Below the pieces are notes generated by a model. It worked only from the letters and a program-made list of their open reading frames with translations, was not told where the DNA came from and did no database searches. Shown here piece after piece: positions 1 through 9,072 of a stretch of DNA of 64,000 nucleotides. Origin of the DNA: Paenibacillus_V sp046244365. GTDB taxonomy: Bacteria; Bacillota; Bacilli; Paenibacillales; NBRC-103111. Numbering within the stretch: position 1 is the first letter of the stretch; each line of letters starts with the position of its first letter. The stretch covers positions 6,448,001-6,512,000 of the forward strand of contig NZ_CP176395.1 of assembly GCF_046244365.1 (NCBI RefSeq), written 5' to 3'. A program made the position numbers and the translations under genes.

Positions 1-462
1 CGCCTTGCTGGCAAGCTTGTCCATCACCAGCCGGACGTAGCAGTCGCATTCGTTCTTGAGCGAAGGCTGCACGCGGCTGAAATCTTCGAGGTATGCGGGA
101 ATAAAATAACAATCCAGCGAGCTCATGACATAAACGAAAGGCAACGACCTATCCTCGCCTTCGTTCCAGGCCTTGAGCAAATCGTACAACTGGCTTAGCG
201 CAATGAGGCCGAGCCGGTACGTTCTCCTCGCATATTCGTATTGCGCCGGTTCGATCAACTGCTTCTCGTACCGCTTCTTGTTCGTTTCATCGAGCAAATA
301 AAGCGCGCCGCCCCACTCGGAAGCGAACTTCAACCAAAACTCGGCATCTTCCCCCGGGATGTCGATCCGAATCCGCTCATCGAAAACCAAGTCCGGGTTT
401 GCCGCCAGCATCCGTGCCGCTTCTTCGGCAAGCCGTTGTTTATCCGAAAGTTTCTCGTTCAT
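1..462 (-). CDS. hypothetical protein, C-terminus cut by window edge
   Basis: The reading frame is open from an ATG at 462 to the window edge, giving 154 residues beginning MNEKLSDKQRLAEEAARM. It is soluble and rich in charged residues and aromatic/leucine helices (for example WLKFASEWGGALYLLD), with no signal peptide, membrane segment or motif I recognise. Its start overlaps the stop of the NO synthase gene as ATGA (459-462), so the two are probably translationally coupled and share a message. That coupling hints at a role linked to NO synthase, but this is inference only. Confidence 0.6.
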   Translation of the reverse strand, partial: MNEKLSDKQRLAEEAARMLAANPDLVFDERIRIDIPGEDAEFWLKFASEWGGALYLLDETNKKRYEKQLIEPAQYEYARRTYRLGLIALSQLYDLLKAWNEGEDRSLPFVYVMSSLDCYFIPAYLEDFSRVQPSLKNECDCYVRLVMDKLASKA

Positions 463-1580
463 TTCGATGTCTCCTTAACGCTCGCAGCAAATTGGGCATA
501 AAGCTTGTCTTGATAATAAAAATTGGGCGATTCCTGCCGGTCCGTATAGTGACGGTGAAAAACATGCGTCGTCGCAGGAGAAACCGGAGGAATCAGCCAT
601 GTCCATTCTCCCGAAACGGGACGGCCGCAGGCGTGCTCCTTCTCCTCGAACCGGGCGAACTGCTGGGCGGCGGTATGATGATCGACGATCGAAACGCCGT
701 GCCGCTTAAAGGAATGCAGCACCGCCACGTTCAGCTCAACGAGCGCCCTGTCCCGCCACAGCGACGTCTCCCGGCTAGTGTCCAGCCCCATCAGCGACGC
801 CACCTTCGGCAGCATATCGTAACGGTTCGTATCGGCCAAATTGCGCGCCCCTATCTCCGTCCCCATATACCAGCCGTTGAACGGAGCGGCCGTATAGGAA
901 ATGCCGCCGATCTCCAGCCGCATGTCCGAAACCATCGGCACGCCGTACCACCGCAGCCCCAAATCCGCAAAATCCGGCATATCCGGATGGCCGATCGGCA
1001 CCTCAAGCACCAGTCTCTCCGGAATGTCGAACAGCTGCGGCTCGCGTCCGTCCATGCTGAGTACGAGCGGCAGCACGTCGAACGGCGTGCCCCTGCCCTT
1101 CCAGCCGAGCGACTGGCAGAGCTTCGTCAAGGAAAGCGAAGCGGGATCGCCGAGTACGCCATGCTCCGTTTCGTAGCCTGCGTACCGGATCAGCTGATGG
1201 TTCCATATGCGCGCTTCCCGGTCCGCGCCGGACGAAGGCTTGAAAATCGTAATGACCGGACGAATTTTCCCGCCGTTCGTCGCCGTTTCGATATGCTGCA
1301 GCAGCGCTTCCGCCATTCCGGCTTCCGTGTCCGCATGACGCGCGTCGCTAACGGTCAGCGACTCCCAGAACAACCGCCCGATGCAGCGGCTGCTGTTCCG
1401 CCATGCCATTTTGGCGCCGTGCTGCAGCTCCTCCACCGTATGCTCGTAAATGCCCCGTTCGGCAATCGTCCGTCTGATTTCCGTCAGCCGGCTTGCCGTT
1501 TCTTCCGGGTTTTTGCCCAGTTCGGCGTAACATAATCGTATAAACGTTTCCGCTTCTAGCATCAAATGTTTGCAATCCAT
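459..1580 (-). CDS. nos: nitric oxide synthase oxygenase
   Basis: A 373-residue bacterial NO synthase, the oxygenase domain alone as is usual in Firmicutes, which makes NO from L-arginine with electrons from cellular flavodoxins or reductases. The heme-thiolate loop WRNSSRCIGR is intact with Cys66, and the arginine-binding Glu242 sits in GWYMGTEIGARNL. The pterin-side C-terminus (WTWLIPPVSPATTHVFH) is also present. Length fits the family (about 360-380). The ATG at 1580 follows a weak ribosome site. The gene appears to be first in a two-gene unit with the unknown gene that overlaps its stop. In bacilli this enzyme is linked to oxidative-stress and antibiotic tolerance. Confidence 0.95.
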   Translation of the reverse strand: MDCKHLMLEAETFIRLCYAELGKNPEETASRLTEIRRTIAERGIYEHTVEELQHGAKMAWRNSSRCIGRLFWESLTVSDARHADTEAGMAEALLQHIETATNGGKIRPVITIFKPSSGADREARIWNHQLIRYAGYETEHGVLGDPASLSLTKLCQSLGWKGRGTPFDVLPLVLSMDGREPQLFDIPERLVLEVPIGHPDMPDFADLGLRWYGVPMVSDMRLEIGGISYTAAPFNGWYMGTEIGARNLADTNRYDMLPKVASLMGLDTSRETSLWRDRALVELNVAVLHSFKRHGVSIVDHHTAAQQFARFEEKEHACGRPVSGEWTWLIPPVSPATTHVFHRHYTDRQESPNFYYQDKLYAQFAASVKETSK

Positions 1581-1751
1581 GATGTCCGTTCTCCCGTCCC
1601 TGTCTCCAAACCGCTAAAGACTCTCGAGCCCCATTATAACATGACCGGACGGACAGCATATCATTGCCGCAAAATCGTCGAAAAGTCTTAACACGGTCTG
1701 CCCTACTATTGCCAAACGAGCTTCGCCGCGCAAGCCAGTCCCCAATAGAAC

Positions 1752-1786
1752 GAAAAACCTCCAAACCGCTAAGCGGATCGGAGGTT
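1752..1786 (-). terminator. terminator after ppaC
   Basis: Arms AACCTCC (1756-1762) and GGAGGTT (1780-1786) enclose a second small stem (CCGCT/AGCGG). On the minus strand the hairpin is followed by TTTT. It lies 23 bases past the ppaC stop. Confidence 0.75.
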
Positions 1787-1808
1787 ACGTTCAGCTCTTT
1801 TTACAAGC

Positions 1809-2741
1809 TTACAGGCTGTTGAACGTCTCGGTCAGAACCGGAACGATTTGCGATTTGCGCGAAACGACGCCTTTCAGAACGGCCTTGTTGTCCGCCAGCG
1901 TTACGTTGTACGCTTTCTCGACCGCGTTCGCGGCGCGGCCCAGCGCAAGACCGACAGAGTCGTTGTTCAAGATGTCCGTCACGACGAACAGGAACAGATC
2001 CAGCCCTTTTTGCTCGATGATCGCGTTAAGCGCCGCTTCCACTTCCGCTTGGCGGGACAGCACGTCATTCGTATCGACCGCGTTGACTTGCGCGATTTCG
2101 ACTTTGTAGCTGCCCATCGAAAATTCTTTGGCGTCGAGGGTAATAAGCTGCTCGATCGTTTTGTCGCTCAGGTCGGCGCCGGCTTTCAGCATGTCCAGAC
2201 CGTAGGTTTCGGCGTTCACGCCTGCGATTTCCGCGAGCTCGCGGGCCGCAGCGACGTCTTCCGCCGTGCACGTCGGCGATTTGAACAGCAAGGAGTCGGA
2301 AATGATCGCGGAAAGCATCAGTCCTGCCGCCTCTTTGGAGATGGCGACGCCGTTTTCTTTGTACATTTTATTCAGAATCGTCGCCGTGCAGCCTACCGGC
2401 TCCGCACGGTAGTACAGCGGATGGCTCGTCTCGAAATTGGCGATACGGTGGTGGTCGATAACTTCCAGCACGCGTACTTTATCGATGTCGCTTGCGCTTT
2501 GCTGGCGCTCGTTATGGTCGACGAGAATAACGCCGTTCGCTTCGTTCGCTACCGTTTCCACTTGGCGGGGAGCTTCCGTCTTGAACGTATCAAGCGCAAA
2601 TTGCGTTTCGCCGTTCACGCTGCCCAAACGGACCGCTTCGACGTTCGCACCCAGCTTGGTTTTCAGATCGGCATAAGCAAGCGCAGAACAAATCGAATCG
2701 GTGTCCGGATTTTTATGTCCGAAAATAAGTACTTTTTCCAT
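1809..2741 (-). CDS. ppaC: manganese-dependent inorganic pyrophosphatase
   Basis: A 310-residue family II pyrophosphatase (DHH/DHHA2 superfamily) that hydrolyses PPi to drive biosynthesis. The N-terminal metal motif is GHKNPDTDS (His9, Asp13, Asp15), followed by VDHNE and the DHH motif in VIDHHRI. The C-terminal DHHA2 part contains the SRKSQIVP substrate loop (KGVVSRKSQIVPVLTETF). Length matches the B. subtilis-type enzyme. A good Shine-Dalgarno (AAAGGAGTAATTTCG before the ATG) supports the start at 2741. It is monocistronic, ending in its own hairpin. Confidence 0.95.
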   Translation of the reverse strand: MEKVLIFGHKNPDTDSICSALAYADLKTKLGANVEAVRLGSVNGETQFALDTFKTEAPRQVETVANEANGVILVDHNERQQSASDIDKVRVLEVIDHHRIANFETSHPLYYRAEPVGCTATILNKMYKENGVAISKEAAGLMLSAIISDSLLFKSPTCTAEDVAAARELAEIAGVNAETYGLDMLKAGADLSDKTIEQLITLDAKEFSMGSYKVEIAQVNAVDTNDVLSRQAEVEAALNAIIEQKGLDLFLFVVTDILNNDSVGLALGRAANAVEKAYNVTLADNKAVLKGVVSRKSQIVPVLTETFNSL

Positions 2742-2864
2742 CGAAATTACTCCTTTGTCGTCTATTGATCGGGTTGTGGCCCATTATCCATTGTACTGTA
2801 AAATAGTATATCGTTAAATTCTATTTATTCCAATGCTTATACTGTGAATAATTTTTGAAAACGC

Positions 2865-2897
2865 AAAAAAGAGGGTTCCCCCCCTTTCCGGAGCCCT
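2865..2897 (-). terminator. terminator after SDR gene
   Basis: Arms GGAGCCCT (2890-2897) and AGGGTTCC (2872-2879), one wobble pair, followed on the minus strand by a run of T (2865-2870). It sits just beyond the SDR stop codon. Confidence 0.7.
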
Positions 2898-2903
2898 GCC
2901 TCC

Positions 2904-3647
2904 TTACTGAGCCGTATACCCGCCATCGACCAACAAGCTCGCGCCCGTCACGAACGATGCGTCGTCGCTGGCGAGAAACAACACCGTCTTGGCCACTTCC
3001 TCCGGTCTGCCGAGGCGTCCCATCGGATGCAAACCGATCAGATGCTCGTTGATCGCTTCGTTGCGGCCGGCGATTAGCGGCGTATCGATATATCCCGGAC
3101 AAACGGCATTGACGCGGATGCCCGATTTGGCGTAGGTGATGCCCAGCGTTTGCGTCAGAAGCTTCACGCCTCCTTTAGCCGAGGAATAGGCGGTTACCCC
3201 CGCTTTGCCCACATGACTGTGAATGGAGCCGCAATTCACGATGGCGCCGCCCGTTCCTTGCTTGAGCATTTGCTCGATGGCGTATTTGTCGCAAAGGAAG
3301 ACGCCGGTCAAATTGATATCGATCGTCCGCTGCCAGGCCTCGAAGCTCAGTTCATGCGCAGGCGCATCTTTTGCAATGCCCGCGTTGGCGAATAAAATAT
3401 CGACCTTGCCGTATTTAGCCGCCGTCCCTTCGATCATCGCTTTCACTTCGTCCTCTTTGGTAACGTCGGTTTTGACAAAGAGGGTGTCGCCGCCTTCCGC
3501 ATTCAGCCGGTCCGACAGCTCTTTGCCGCGCTCCGCGAAATCCGCAATGACCACCTTCGCTCCTTCCGCCGCAAACAGCCGCACCGTAACCTCGCCGATC
3601 CCGCTTGCCCCTCCCGTTACGATCGCGACTTTATCCTTGAATCTCAT
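2904..3647 (-). CDS. SDR family NAD(P)-dependent oxidoreductase
   Basis: A 247-residue classical short-chain dehydrogenase/reductase. The Rossmann glycine motif TGGASGIG is at residues 11-18, the NAG motif at 88-90, and the catalytic Ser141, Tyr154 and Lys158 are all present (YSSAK). The C-terminal segment SLLVDGGYTAQ is typical of the family. Asp36 after beta-2 (VVIAD) suggests a preference for NAD over NADP. The substrate cannot be told from sequence; glucose 1-dehydrogenase and 3-oxoacyl-ACP reductase annotations are common for such proteins. Single gene with its own terminator, divergent from the MFS gene. Confidence 0.9.
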   Translation of the reverse strand: MRFKDKVAIVTGGASGIGEVTVRLFAAEGAKVVIADFAERGKELSDRLNAEGGDTLFVKTDVTKEDEVKAMIEGTAAKYGKVDILFANAGIAKDAPAHELSFEAWQRTIDINLTGVFLCDKYAIEQMLKQGTGGAIVNCGSIHSHVGKAGVTAYSSAKGGVKLLTQTLGITYAKSGIRVNAVCPGYIDTPLIAGRNEAINEHLIGLHPMGRLGRPEEVAKTVLFLASDDASFVTGASLLVDGGYTAQ

Positions 3648-3880
3648 CGTATCGCTCCCTTTTTCCGTTTTTTTTGCGCGACAAAATGTCCGCCAAGTTC
3701 CCGCTGCCGGTTATTTTCTGCCATTCCGCTTTTTATTATTTACCGCTTATGGAAAAGCCGTTCGATCATAGGAAGACCGGCAGCCGATCACTTCCTTTTA
3801 TTGAACCGAAAACAACCCTTTATCGGAAACGGCCGCTCAATGGTGGTATGATGAAAAGGAAATAACGAAAAGGAAGTGTT

Positions 3881-5104
3881 TTGCTTGTGGACTATTCGTG
3901 GAAACGGAATCTTTTCATCCTGTGGGTCGGATGCTTTCTCGTTAGCATGGCGTATTCGGTCTCCATTCCCTTTATGTCCATTTTCCTTCAAGACGATTTG
4001 GGCGTAAACAATCATTTGGAGGCTTGGACCGGGGTTATTTTCGCCATCACCTTCTTGGCGGGGGCGCTGATCGCACCGTTCTGGGGCTCTCTGGCGGACA
4101 AATACGGTCGAAAACCGATGATGCTGCGGGCCGGGATTTGTTTGTCGGCCTGTTATTTTTTGTATTATGTCGTAAGCAACCCTTACGAGCTGATCGCCGT
4201 AAGAATCGTCGAAGGCTTGCTCGCAGGCTATATCCCGTCGGCCGTCGCGATGGTCGCCACCAACACGCCGGAGAAGCACCTGGGCTATGCGCTCGGCACT
4301 ATATCGACATCGAGCGCCGCGGCCACCATCATAGGCCCTTTGATAGGCGGAGTGGTCAGTCATTACGTAGGGCCCCGCGACACGTTCATGCTTTCAGGCT
4401 GCATGGTTTTCGTCGCATTTATCATTGCCTTGCTCTGGGTTAAAGAGCCCTCCTTCCAAAAATCGGCGGCCAAGCGTTCTTCGGTTGTCCGCGATTTGAA
4501 AGAAGCGGCTTCTAACCGCACCCTCATGGGGGCGCTGCTGATCGTGTTCATTACGTCCACTTCCATCATGCTTATCGAGCCGCTGCTTACCATTTATGTA
4601 CTGAAGCTCGGATCCAGCCAGTCTTCCGCGTCGCTCCATGCAGGCATCATCTTCTCGGCGGTCGGCGTCGCCACCTTGATAGCCGCTCCTCGCTGGGGAA
4701 GGCTCGGCACCCGGATCGGCTACGAAAAAGTGCTATTTATCGGCCTGCTCGGCGGCGGGATCGGAAACCTGCTGCAAATTCTGTTTCACAACCTGATCGG
4801 CTTCGGTTCGCTCCGGTTCGGCTACGGCTTGTTCTTTGCAGCGGTGTTCCCGGCGCTTAACGCCTTTATCGCGCAAAACACGGATCCGAGCTTCCGCAGC
4901 CGCGCATTCAGCTTGAACCAGTCGGCGAATCAAATGGGACTTTTGTTGGGGCCGCTGCTCGGGGGCTTCATGGCTACGCAAATCCCGATTCCGATCGTTT
5001 TTGCGATTACCGGGGTTATGCTGCTGGTCGTCGCGGCCATGCTGAAAATCCCGAGATTCTCGATTTCCAAGAACAAAACGGCCGTGAAGGAAACTTCCGT
5101 CTAA
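3881..5104 (+). CDS. MFS transporter, 12-TM drug-exporter type
   Basis: A 407-residue major facilitator of the DHA1 type. It has about 12 hydrophobic segments, motif A GSLADKYGRKPMM between helices 2 and 3, a related glycine-rich loop in the second half (APRWGRLGTRIG), and a helix-5 motif C-like GPLIGGVVS. The N-terminus (YSWKRNLFILWVGCF) resembles the multidrug-efflux MFS group common in Bacillales. The start is TTG 3881 (4 bases after AGGAAG) or GTG 3887 two codons later (10 bases); the sequence does not decide. The substrate is unknown. Confidence 0.88.
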   Translation: MLVDYSWKRNLFILWVGCFLVSMAYSVSIPFMSIFLQDDLGVNNHLEAWTGVIFAITFLAGALIAPFWGSLADKYGRKPMMLRAGICLSACYFLYYVVSNPYELIAVRIVEGLLAGYIPSAVAMVATNTPEKHLGYALGTISTSSAAATIIGPLIGGVVSHYVGPRDTFMLSGCMVFVAFIIALLWVKEPSFQKSAAKRSSVVRDLKEAASNRTLMGALLIVFITSTSIMLIEPLLTIYVLKLGSSQSSASLHAGIIFSAVGVATLIAAPRWGRLGTRIGYEKVLFIGLLGGGIGNLLQILFHNLIGFGSLRFGYGLFFAAVFPALNAFIAQNTDPSFRSRAFSLNQSANQMGLLLGPLLGGFMATQIPIPIVFAITGVMLLVVAAMLKIPRFSISKNKTAVKETSV

Positions 5105-5167
5105 TCGTTCCGCCTGCGTGTGCGACTCGGCTGCGCCGCTTTTTTCATGGCAGGAATAAGTACTAAA

Positions 5168-5195
5168 AAAGAGGCGACCCCTAAGTCGCCTCTTT
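5168..5195. terminator. bidirectional terminator
   Basis: Perfect 11-bp arms AAAGAGGCGAC (5168-5178) and GTCGCCTCTTT (5185-5195) flanked by A and T runs. It serves the convergent MFS and AlkD-like genes. Confidence 0.85.
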
Positions 5196-5201
5196 CCTTT
5201 G

Positions 5202-5918
5202 CTAGCAAATGCAAGTCTTTTTCTTAATTCCCGCTCTACCCGATTCTTCGATCTTGCGGATGTAATCGTAGGCCATCGGCACCTTGCAAGCCGTATCGCC
5301 CATATCGACGTGGACTTTGCCGATCTCTTCGGCAATTTCCTTCGCTTCTTCGCGGAGCCCGTCATAGTAAGCGCCGACGGAAATGACGAAGCCGTTCATC
5401 GTGTAGCGGACGCGGTTGCGCTCCGTATGAATCGTTCGGCGCACCCGTTCCAGCAGGCCGCGGATCTCCGCGATATCGAGCTGCTCGTCCGGCGTTATCG
5501 AAACATAGTTCGCATAGACGCTCCAGCCGCAGGTGGCAATCATTTCCTCCGGCGCTTCGATCCACTCCATCGCCAGCTCGCGCGCATGCGGACTCTCGCC
5601 CGTTACGCCCGCGACCGTATATTCCGCAAGCGCATACCAATAGGCTTTACCGACCCAGTCCTGCAGCCGTTCTTTGGTCATGCTTTGGGGATTGACGGTC
5701 AGCCCCGCCAAATACATCGCATCGTAAACACCCGATTCGTACAACGAAAGGGCCAATTCCTGATCCTTCTTGACCGTTTTCACGAGCTTCTTCATATCCC
5801 CGATCTTCACGCCATAGAACGGTTCCTGCACGCCATGGCGCAAATACGTCTTTTTCGTTTGCTCGGAGCCCATTTCCTTCAGGCTGTTCAACACTTCTTC
5901 GTATGTCATCCGGATCAC
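5202..5918 (-). CDS. DNA alkylation repair protein, AlkD-like HEAT-repeat fold
   Basis: A 238-residue protein of the DNA alkylation repair family (PF08713 type), predicted all-helical HEAT-like repeats that cradle DNA and, in characterised members, excise bulky or cationic alkyl adducts. Recognisable segments are the N-terminal YGVKIGDMKKLVKTVKKD, the central ALAEYTVAGVTGESP and the ATCGWSVYANYVSITPDE helix pair. It belongs to a divergent subgroup of the family, so glycosylase activity should not be taken for granted. The C-terminus ends in KKKTCIC, a possible metal- or redox-sensitive tail. Monocistronic, convergent with the MFS gene. Confidence 0.8.
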   Translation of the reverse strand: MIRMTYEEVLNSLKEMGSEQTKKTYLRHGVQEPFYGVKIGDMKKLVKTVKKDQELALSLYESGVYDAMYLAGLTVNPQSMTKERLQDWVGKAYWYALAEYTVAGVTGESPHARELAMEWIEAPEEMIATCGWSVYANYVSITPDEQLDIAEIRGLLERVRRTIHTERNRVRYTMNGFVISVGAYYDGLREEAKEIAEEIGKVHVDMGDTACKVPMAYDYIRKIEESGRAGIKKKTCIC

Positions 5919-6047
5919 CTGCGCTATCGTTTTCCTCTATTATACCTGATGCGCCTACCTCCGCCTATGGCAGTCCTTTCATATGCTTGTCCTCCACAGC
6001 CTGAAAAAGAAAGCGGCGCCTACAGGTGACGCGAGACGTCCCGCTCT

Positions 6048-6356
6048 TTACGCCTTGTCGTCCTTTCGGCCCGGCGGCCGCAGCGCTTTGTTCTGCATTT
6101 GTCCGGCTCCGGCCGCGACCAGGAACGCGTTTGCGAAAGCGAGCCCGTACACCCGCCAATCGTAAGGATTCGCGCCAACGGCCATCTGCGCCATGATCAG
6201 CACGGCGAACGCCACCGCAACCGCATACAAGTCGGTAGGCAGCCAGCGCGCCACCCGGTCCATCAAGCCTTTCGTATATTGCACGATGAAGAATGTAAGC
6301 AAAGAAGCTCCCCCCATGGCGGAGAGAGCTTCCCACGTAAACAATTGTCCTTCCAT
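6048..6356 (-). CDS. small membrane protein with three predicted helices
   Basis: A 102-residue protein with hydrophobic stretches near residues 10-27, 39-60 and 70-87 and a basic cytoplasmic-looking tail (ALRPPGRKDDKA). I chose ATG 6356 because AAAGGG lies 8 bases upstream; the in-frame GTG at 6365 has no ribosome site. The size and topology resemble holin-like or phage-shock-type small membrane proteins, but no diagnostic motif is visible and no lysis gene is adjacent. It follows the sugar-binding lipoprotein gene on the same strand with a 74-base gap and could be co-transcribed. Confidence 0.6.
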   Translation of the reverse strand: MEGQLFTWEALSAMGGASLLTFFIVQYTKGLMDRVARWLPTDLYAVAVAFAVLIMAQMAVGANPYDWRVYGLAFANAFLVAAGAGQMQNKALRPPGRKDDKA

Positions 6357-6430
6357 ATGGATCACCCTTTCCCCTATATCCTATGTCGAAAGGGAGTCTC
6401 CGGAAACGATCAAACATCTACCGCATTCTA

Positions 6431-8032
6431 TTATTTTAGCTCTTTAAACTTGAGCTGCGCTTCTTCCAGCACCTTGTCCCCGCCCATCTTCTTCCACTCC
6501 GCCACGAAGCTGTCGAACTCGCTGACCGGCTTGCGGCCGGTTATAAAGTCGATGAACGTCTGCAGCGTGAATTGGTCCAGCCGCTCCTTGTATTCGTTAT
6601 AAACCGGCCGCTGCGTCGGCGACAAAATATCGTATTTTCCCGTTCCTTTGGATTCCGCCGCCTGACGTACGGGAATCAGACTCTTCTTGGTCATGAACTT
6701 CGCCTGCATCTCGTAATCGTTGAACGACCTCGGAATGGAATACCACGGCCCGACTCCGTACTTGATCTGTTCTTCTTCCTTGTCATACGGCGGAATAAAC
6801 TCGTACGAGCCGTCCTCCGACACCTTGAACGTCTTGCCTTTCTCGCCGTAGTTGGTCGCTTCGAACGTGTCCGGATTGGAGATCGTATCGTCGAACACCT
6901 GCAAATATTTGATCAGCTTGTCGCGATCCTTTTCCATATGCTTGCCGAACACGACGCCCGTCGCCGAGAACGGCGTCGACTGGATCATGCCGGATTTGCC
7001 GGCCGGCCCTTTCGGCCCGCCGATCGTCACCCATGCGGCGCTCGGATTTTTCTCGCGCGTCTTCTCGTAGTAAACGCCGCTGAAGAACGCAGCTTGCGGA
7101 ATGAACGACCACCAGGCGGCTTCGGCAACTCCCGCTTTGCCGTTGATCATTTTGTCGTCCTTGTTCGCTCCCTTGTTCGTGACGAATTCCGGATCGATCA
7201 ACTCGTTCTTGTACCAGCGCTGCAGCACGGTAAGCGCATCTTTGGCCGCAGACTCGATTTCGCCCAGGACGACTTTGCCGTTGTCCTCCGTGAAGGTGCC
7301 CGGATACACGCCGAACGCGCCGAATACGGAGGAGAAAATGCCGGCTACGCCGATCGCCGTGCCGGTTATGCCGTACGTGTCTTTCTTGCCGTTGCCGTCC
7401 GGATCGTCGTTGCGGAATTTCGCCAATGCCGTTTCCATCTCTTCGATCGTCTCCGGCGTTTTGGCGATGCCGACCTTCTTCAGCCAGTCGTCGCGGAACC
7501 CGACCACGGTCGATTTCGGTCCGATCGTCCACATGTCCTGCATTTGATACACTTTGCCGCTGCGTCTTACGTACCGGAACGGATCGCCGCTGCCGGTGTT
7601 TTTACGCAGCCATGCCATATATTTCGGCGCATACTGCTCAAGCAGGTCCTCCGGTATTTCCGCGACGAGTCCTTGGGATACGTACTTGTCGTAATCCGAA
7701 TAGCTTTGCGGTTTCCACCAGTCCGGGATATCCTTGGACGAGAGCATCAGCTGCAGCTTTTCTTTAAGCGTTTCGTTCGGTACGGCATAGAAGTCGATGT
7801 CGATGTTGAACTTTTGCCGAAGGAAATTCATCCCGTAGCCTTGAAGATTCGTTTTGTCCGGCGTATACGACCAGAACTTGAGCAGCATTTTTTTATCGGC
7901 CTTCGGGCTTTCCGAACCCGCCGCCCCCGGCTTGCTCTCTCCATCCGCACAGCCTGCGAGCGCCGATACGACCAGCGCCGTGCCGACAAGTGCCGATACC
8001 CCTCTTTTCATCGCGCTTCTCTTGTTCCCCAT
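6431..8032 (-). CDS. extracellular sugar-binding lipoprotein of ABC importer
   Basis: A 533-residue family 1 solute-binding protein (LipO/LplA type). The lipoprotein signal peptide ends in the lipobox LAGC with Cys28, followed by a Gly/Ser/Lys linker. Features of the family include the aromatic clamp region (DIPDWWKPQSYSDYDKY) and the calcium-site-like loop DDPDGNGKKDTYGITGT, which is shared with the second binding protein in this window. ATG 8032 is preferred because AAAGGTGG lies 8 bases upstream; a GTG at 8044 has no good ribosome site. It is the last of three transport genes, after two permeases. Probable ligands are oligosaccharides; identity cannot be read from sequence. Confidence 0.92.
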   Translation of the reverse strand: MGNKRSAMKRGVSALVGTALVVSALAGCADGESKPGAAGSESPKADKKMLLKFWSYTPDKTNLQGYGMNFLRQKFNIDIDFYAVPNETLKEKLQLMLSSKDIPDWWKPQSYSDYDKYVSQGLVAEIPEDLLEQYAPKYMAWLRKNTGSGDPFRYVRRSGKVYQMQDMWTIGPKSTVVGFRDDWLKKVGIAKTPETIEEMETALAKFRNDDPDGNGKKDTYGITGTAIGVAGIFSSVFGAFGVYPGTFTEDNGKVVLGEIESAAKDALTVLQRWYKNELIDPEFVTNKGANKDDKMINGKAGVAEAAWWSFIPQAAFFSGVYYEKTREKNPSAAWVTIGGPKGPAGKSGMIQSTPFSATGVVFGKHMEKDRDKLIKYLQVFDDTISNPDTFEATNYGEKGKTFKVSEDGSYEFIPPYDKEEEQIKYGVGPWYSIPRSFNDYEMQAKFMTKKSLIPVRQAAESKGTGKYDILSPTQRPVYNEYKERLDQFTLQTFIDFITGRKPVSEFDSFVAEWKKMGGDKVLEEAQLKFKELK

Positions 8033-8145
8033 CCTCACAACCACCTTTTCGATAGTAGTCTCCTCCCCCGCACAGGGGCTTTATCGTTACGAAGTTCAAT
8101 CCCTTCGGGGAGTTCCGGCACCGTTACCTGCCTAATAAAGCGTCC

Positions 8146-9033
8146 CTATCCCTTTATTGCGCCGATCATGACGCCTTTCACGAAGAATCGCTGGATGAAC
8201 GGGTAGACGACCAGCATCGGAATGACCGAGAACATGATCATCGTGGCCTGCAGCTGCCTGCCGGTCAGCTCCGTCCGGTTTTCCATCTGCATTTTGAGCG
8301 TGTTCAGGTCGGTCATCGCATTGTCGATGATGATTTTGCGCAGGACCACCTGCAGCACCTGTTTGTTCGGATCGGATATGTAAATCATGCTGTCGAACCA
8401 GGCGTTCCAATGGCCGACGCCTTCGAACAGCGCGATCGTCGCCAGCACCGGCATGGACAGCGGAATGACGATTCGCCAGAAGATACGGAAGTATCCGGCT
8501 CCGTCCACTCTGGCCGACTCCTCCAAGCTATCGGGCAGGGTGCGAAAGAAGTTGCGCATAAGCAGCACGTGGAATGCGCTGATCATCCCCGGCATAACGA
8601 GCGCCCAAACCGAATCGAATAAATGCAGCTTCTGAATCAGCAGATAATGCGGGATGAGGCCGCCGCCGAACAGCATCGTGAACAGAATGAGGCCGGTATA
8701 TACGCCGTTGTAAGGCAGATTCCTCTTGGACAGCGGATAGGCCGTCAGTGCGGTAAACGTGACGCTAAGCGCAACCCCCAGCAATGAGCGGATAATCGTA
8801 TTCCCGTACCCGATCCACATCATCTTGTACTCCAGCGCAAGCTTGTAGCTCTCCAGCGAGAAATGCGTAGGGAAGAAAACGACGCCGGTCGAATAAGCGC
8901 CCGCCCCCGATTCGAAAGACAGCACGATCTGATTCCAGAACGGATACAGGGTAATGAACAAAACAAACGCCATGATGGCATAAAGCAGGCAGTCGAACAG
9001 TCTCTCGCTTACATTCTTCTTAACGCGCGGCAT
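8146..9033 (-). CDS. carbohydrate ABC transporter permease, LplC/YtcP type
   Basis: A 295-residue MalG-family inner permease with six predicted membrane helices. The EAA loop that contacts the ATPase is visible as EESARVDGAGYFRIFWRIVIP, and the C-terminus YPFIQRFFVKGVMIGAIKG is the usual ending of this subfamily. It sits between the second permease (39-base gap) and the binding protein, making a complete importer except for the ATPase. These importers usually borrow a shared MsmX-type ATPase encoded elsewhere, and none is encoded here. Confidence 0.93.
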   Translation of the reverse strand: MPRVKKNVSERLFDCLLYAIMAFVLFITLYPFWNQIVLSFESGAGAYSTGVVFFPTHFSLESYKLALEYKMMWIGYGNTIIRSLLGVALSVTFTALTAYPLSKRNLPYNGVYTGLILFTMLFGGGLIPHYLLIQKLHLFDSVWALVMPGMISAFHVLLMRNFFRTLPDSLEESARVDGAGYFRIFWRIVIPLSMPVLATIALFEGVGHWNAWFDSMIYISDPNKQVLQVVLRKIIIDNAMTDLNTLKMQMENRTELTGRQLQATMIMFSVIPMLVVYPFIQRFFVKGVMIGAIKG

Positions 9034-9072
9034 CGGGCATGCGCTCCTTTCCGAAAGCTGATTGCGCTATGT

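Noticed and set aside
399..1535. Long plus-strand open frame opposite nos
   Set aside because: It is the antisense shadow of a high-G+C gene; the protein is Arg/Pro/His-rich without motifs, while the minus frame is an intact NO synthase.
6048..6356. Phage holin
   Set aside because: Size and helices would allow it, but no endolysin or phage gene is nearby, so I left it as a small membrane protein.
6572..8206. 544-codon plus-strand open frame opposite the binding-protein gene
   Set aside because: No ribosome site or family resemblance, and composition is that of a reverse-complement frame; the minus strand has a clear lipoprotein.
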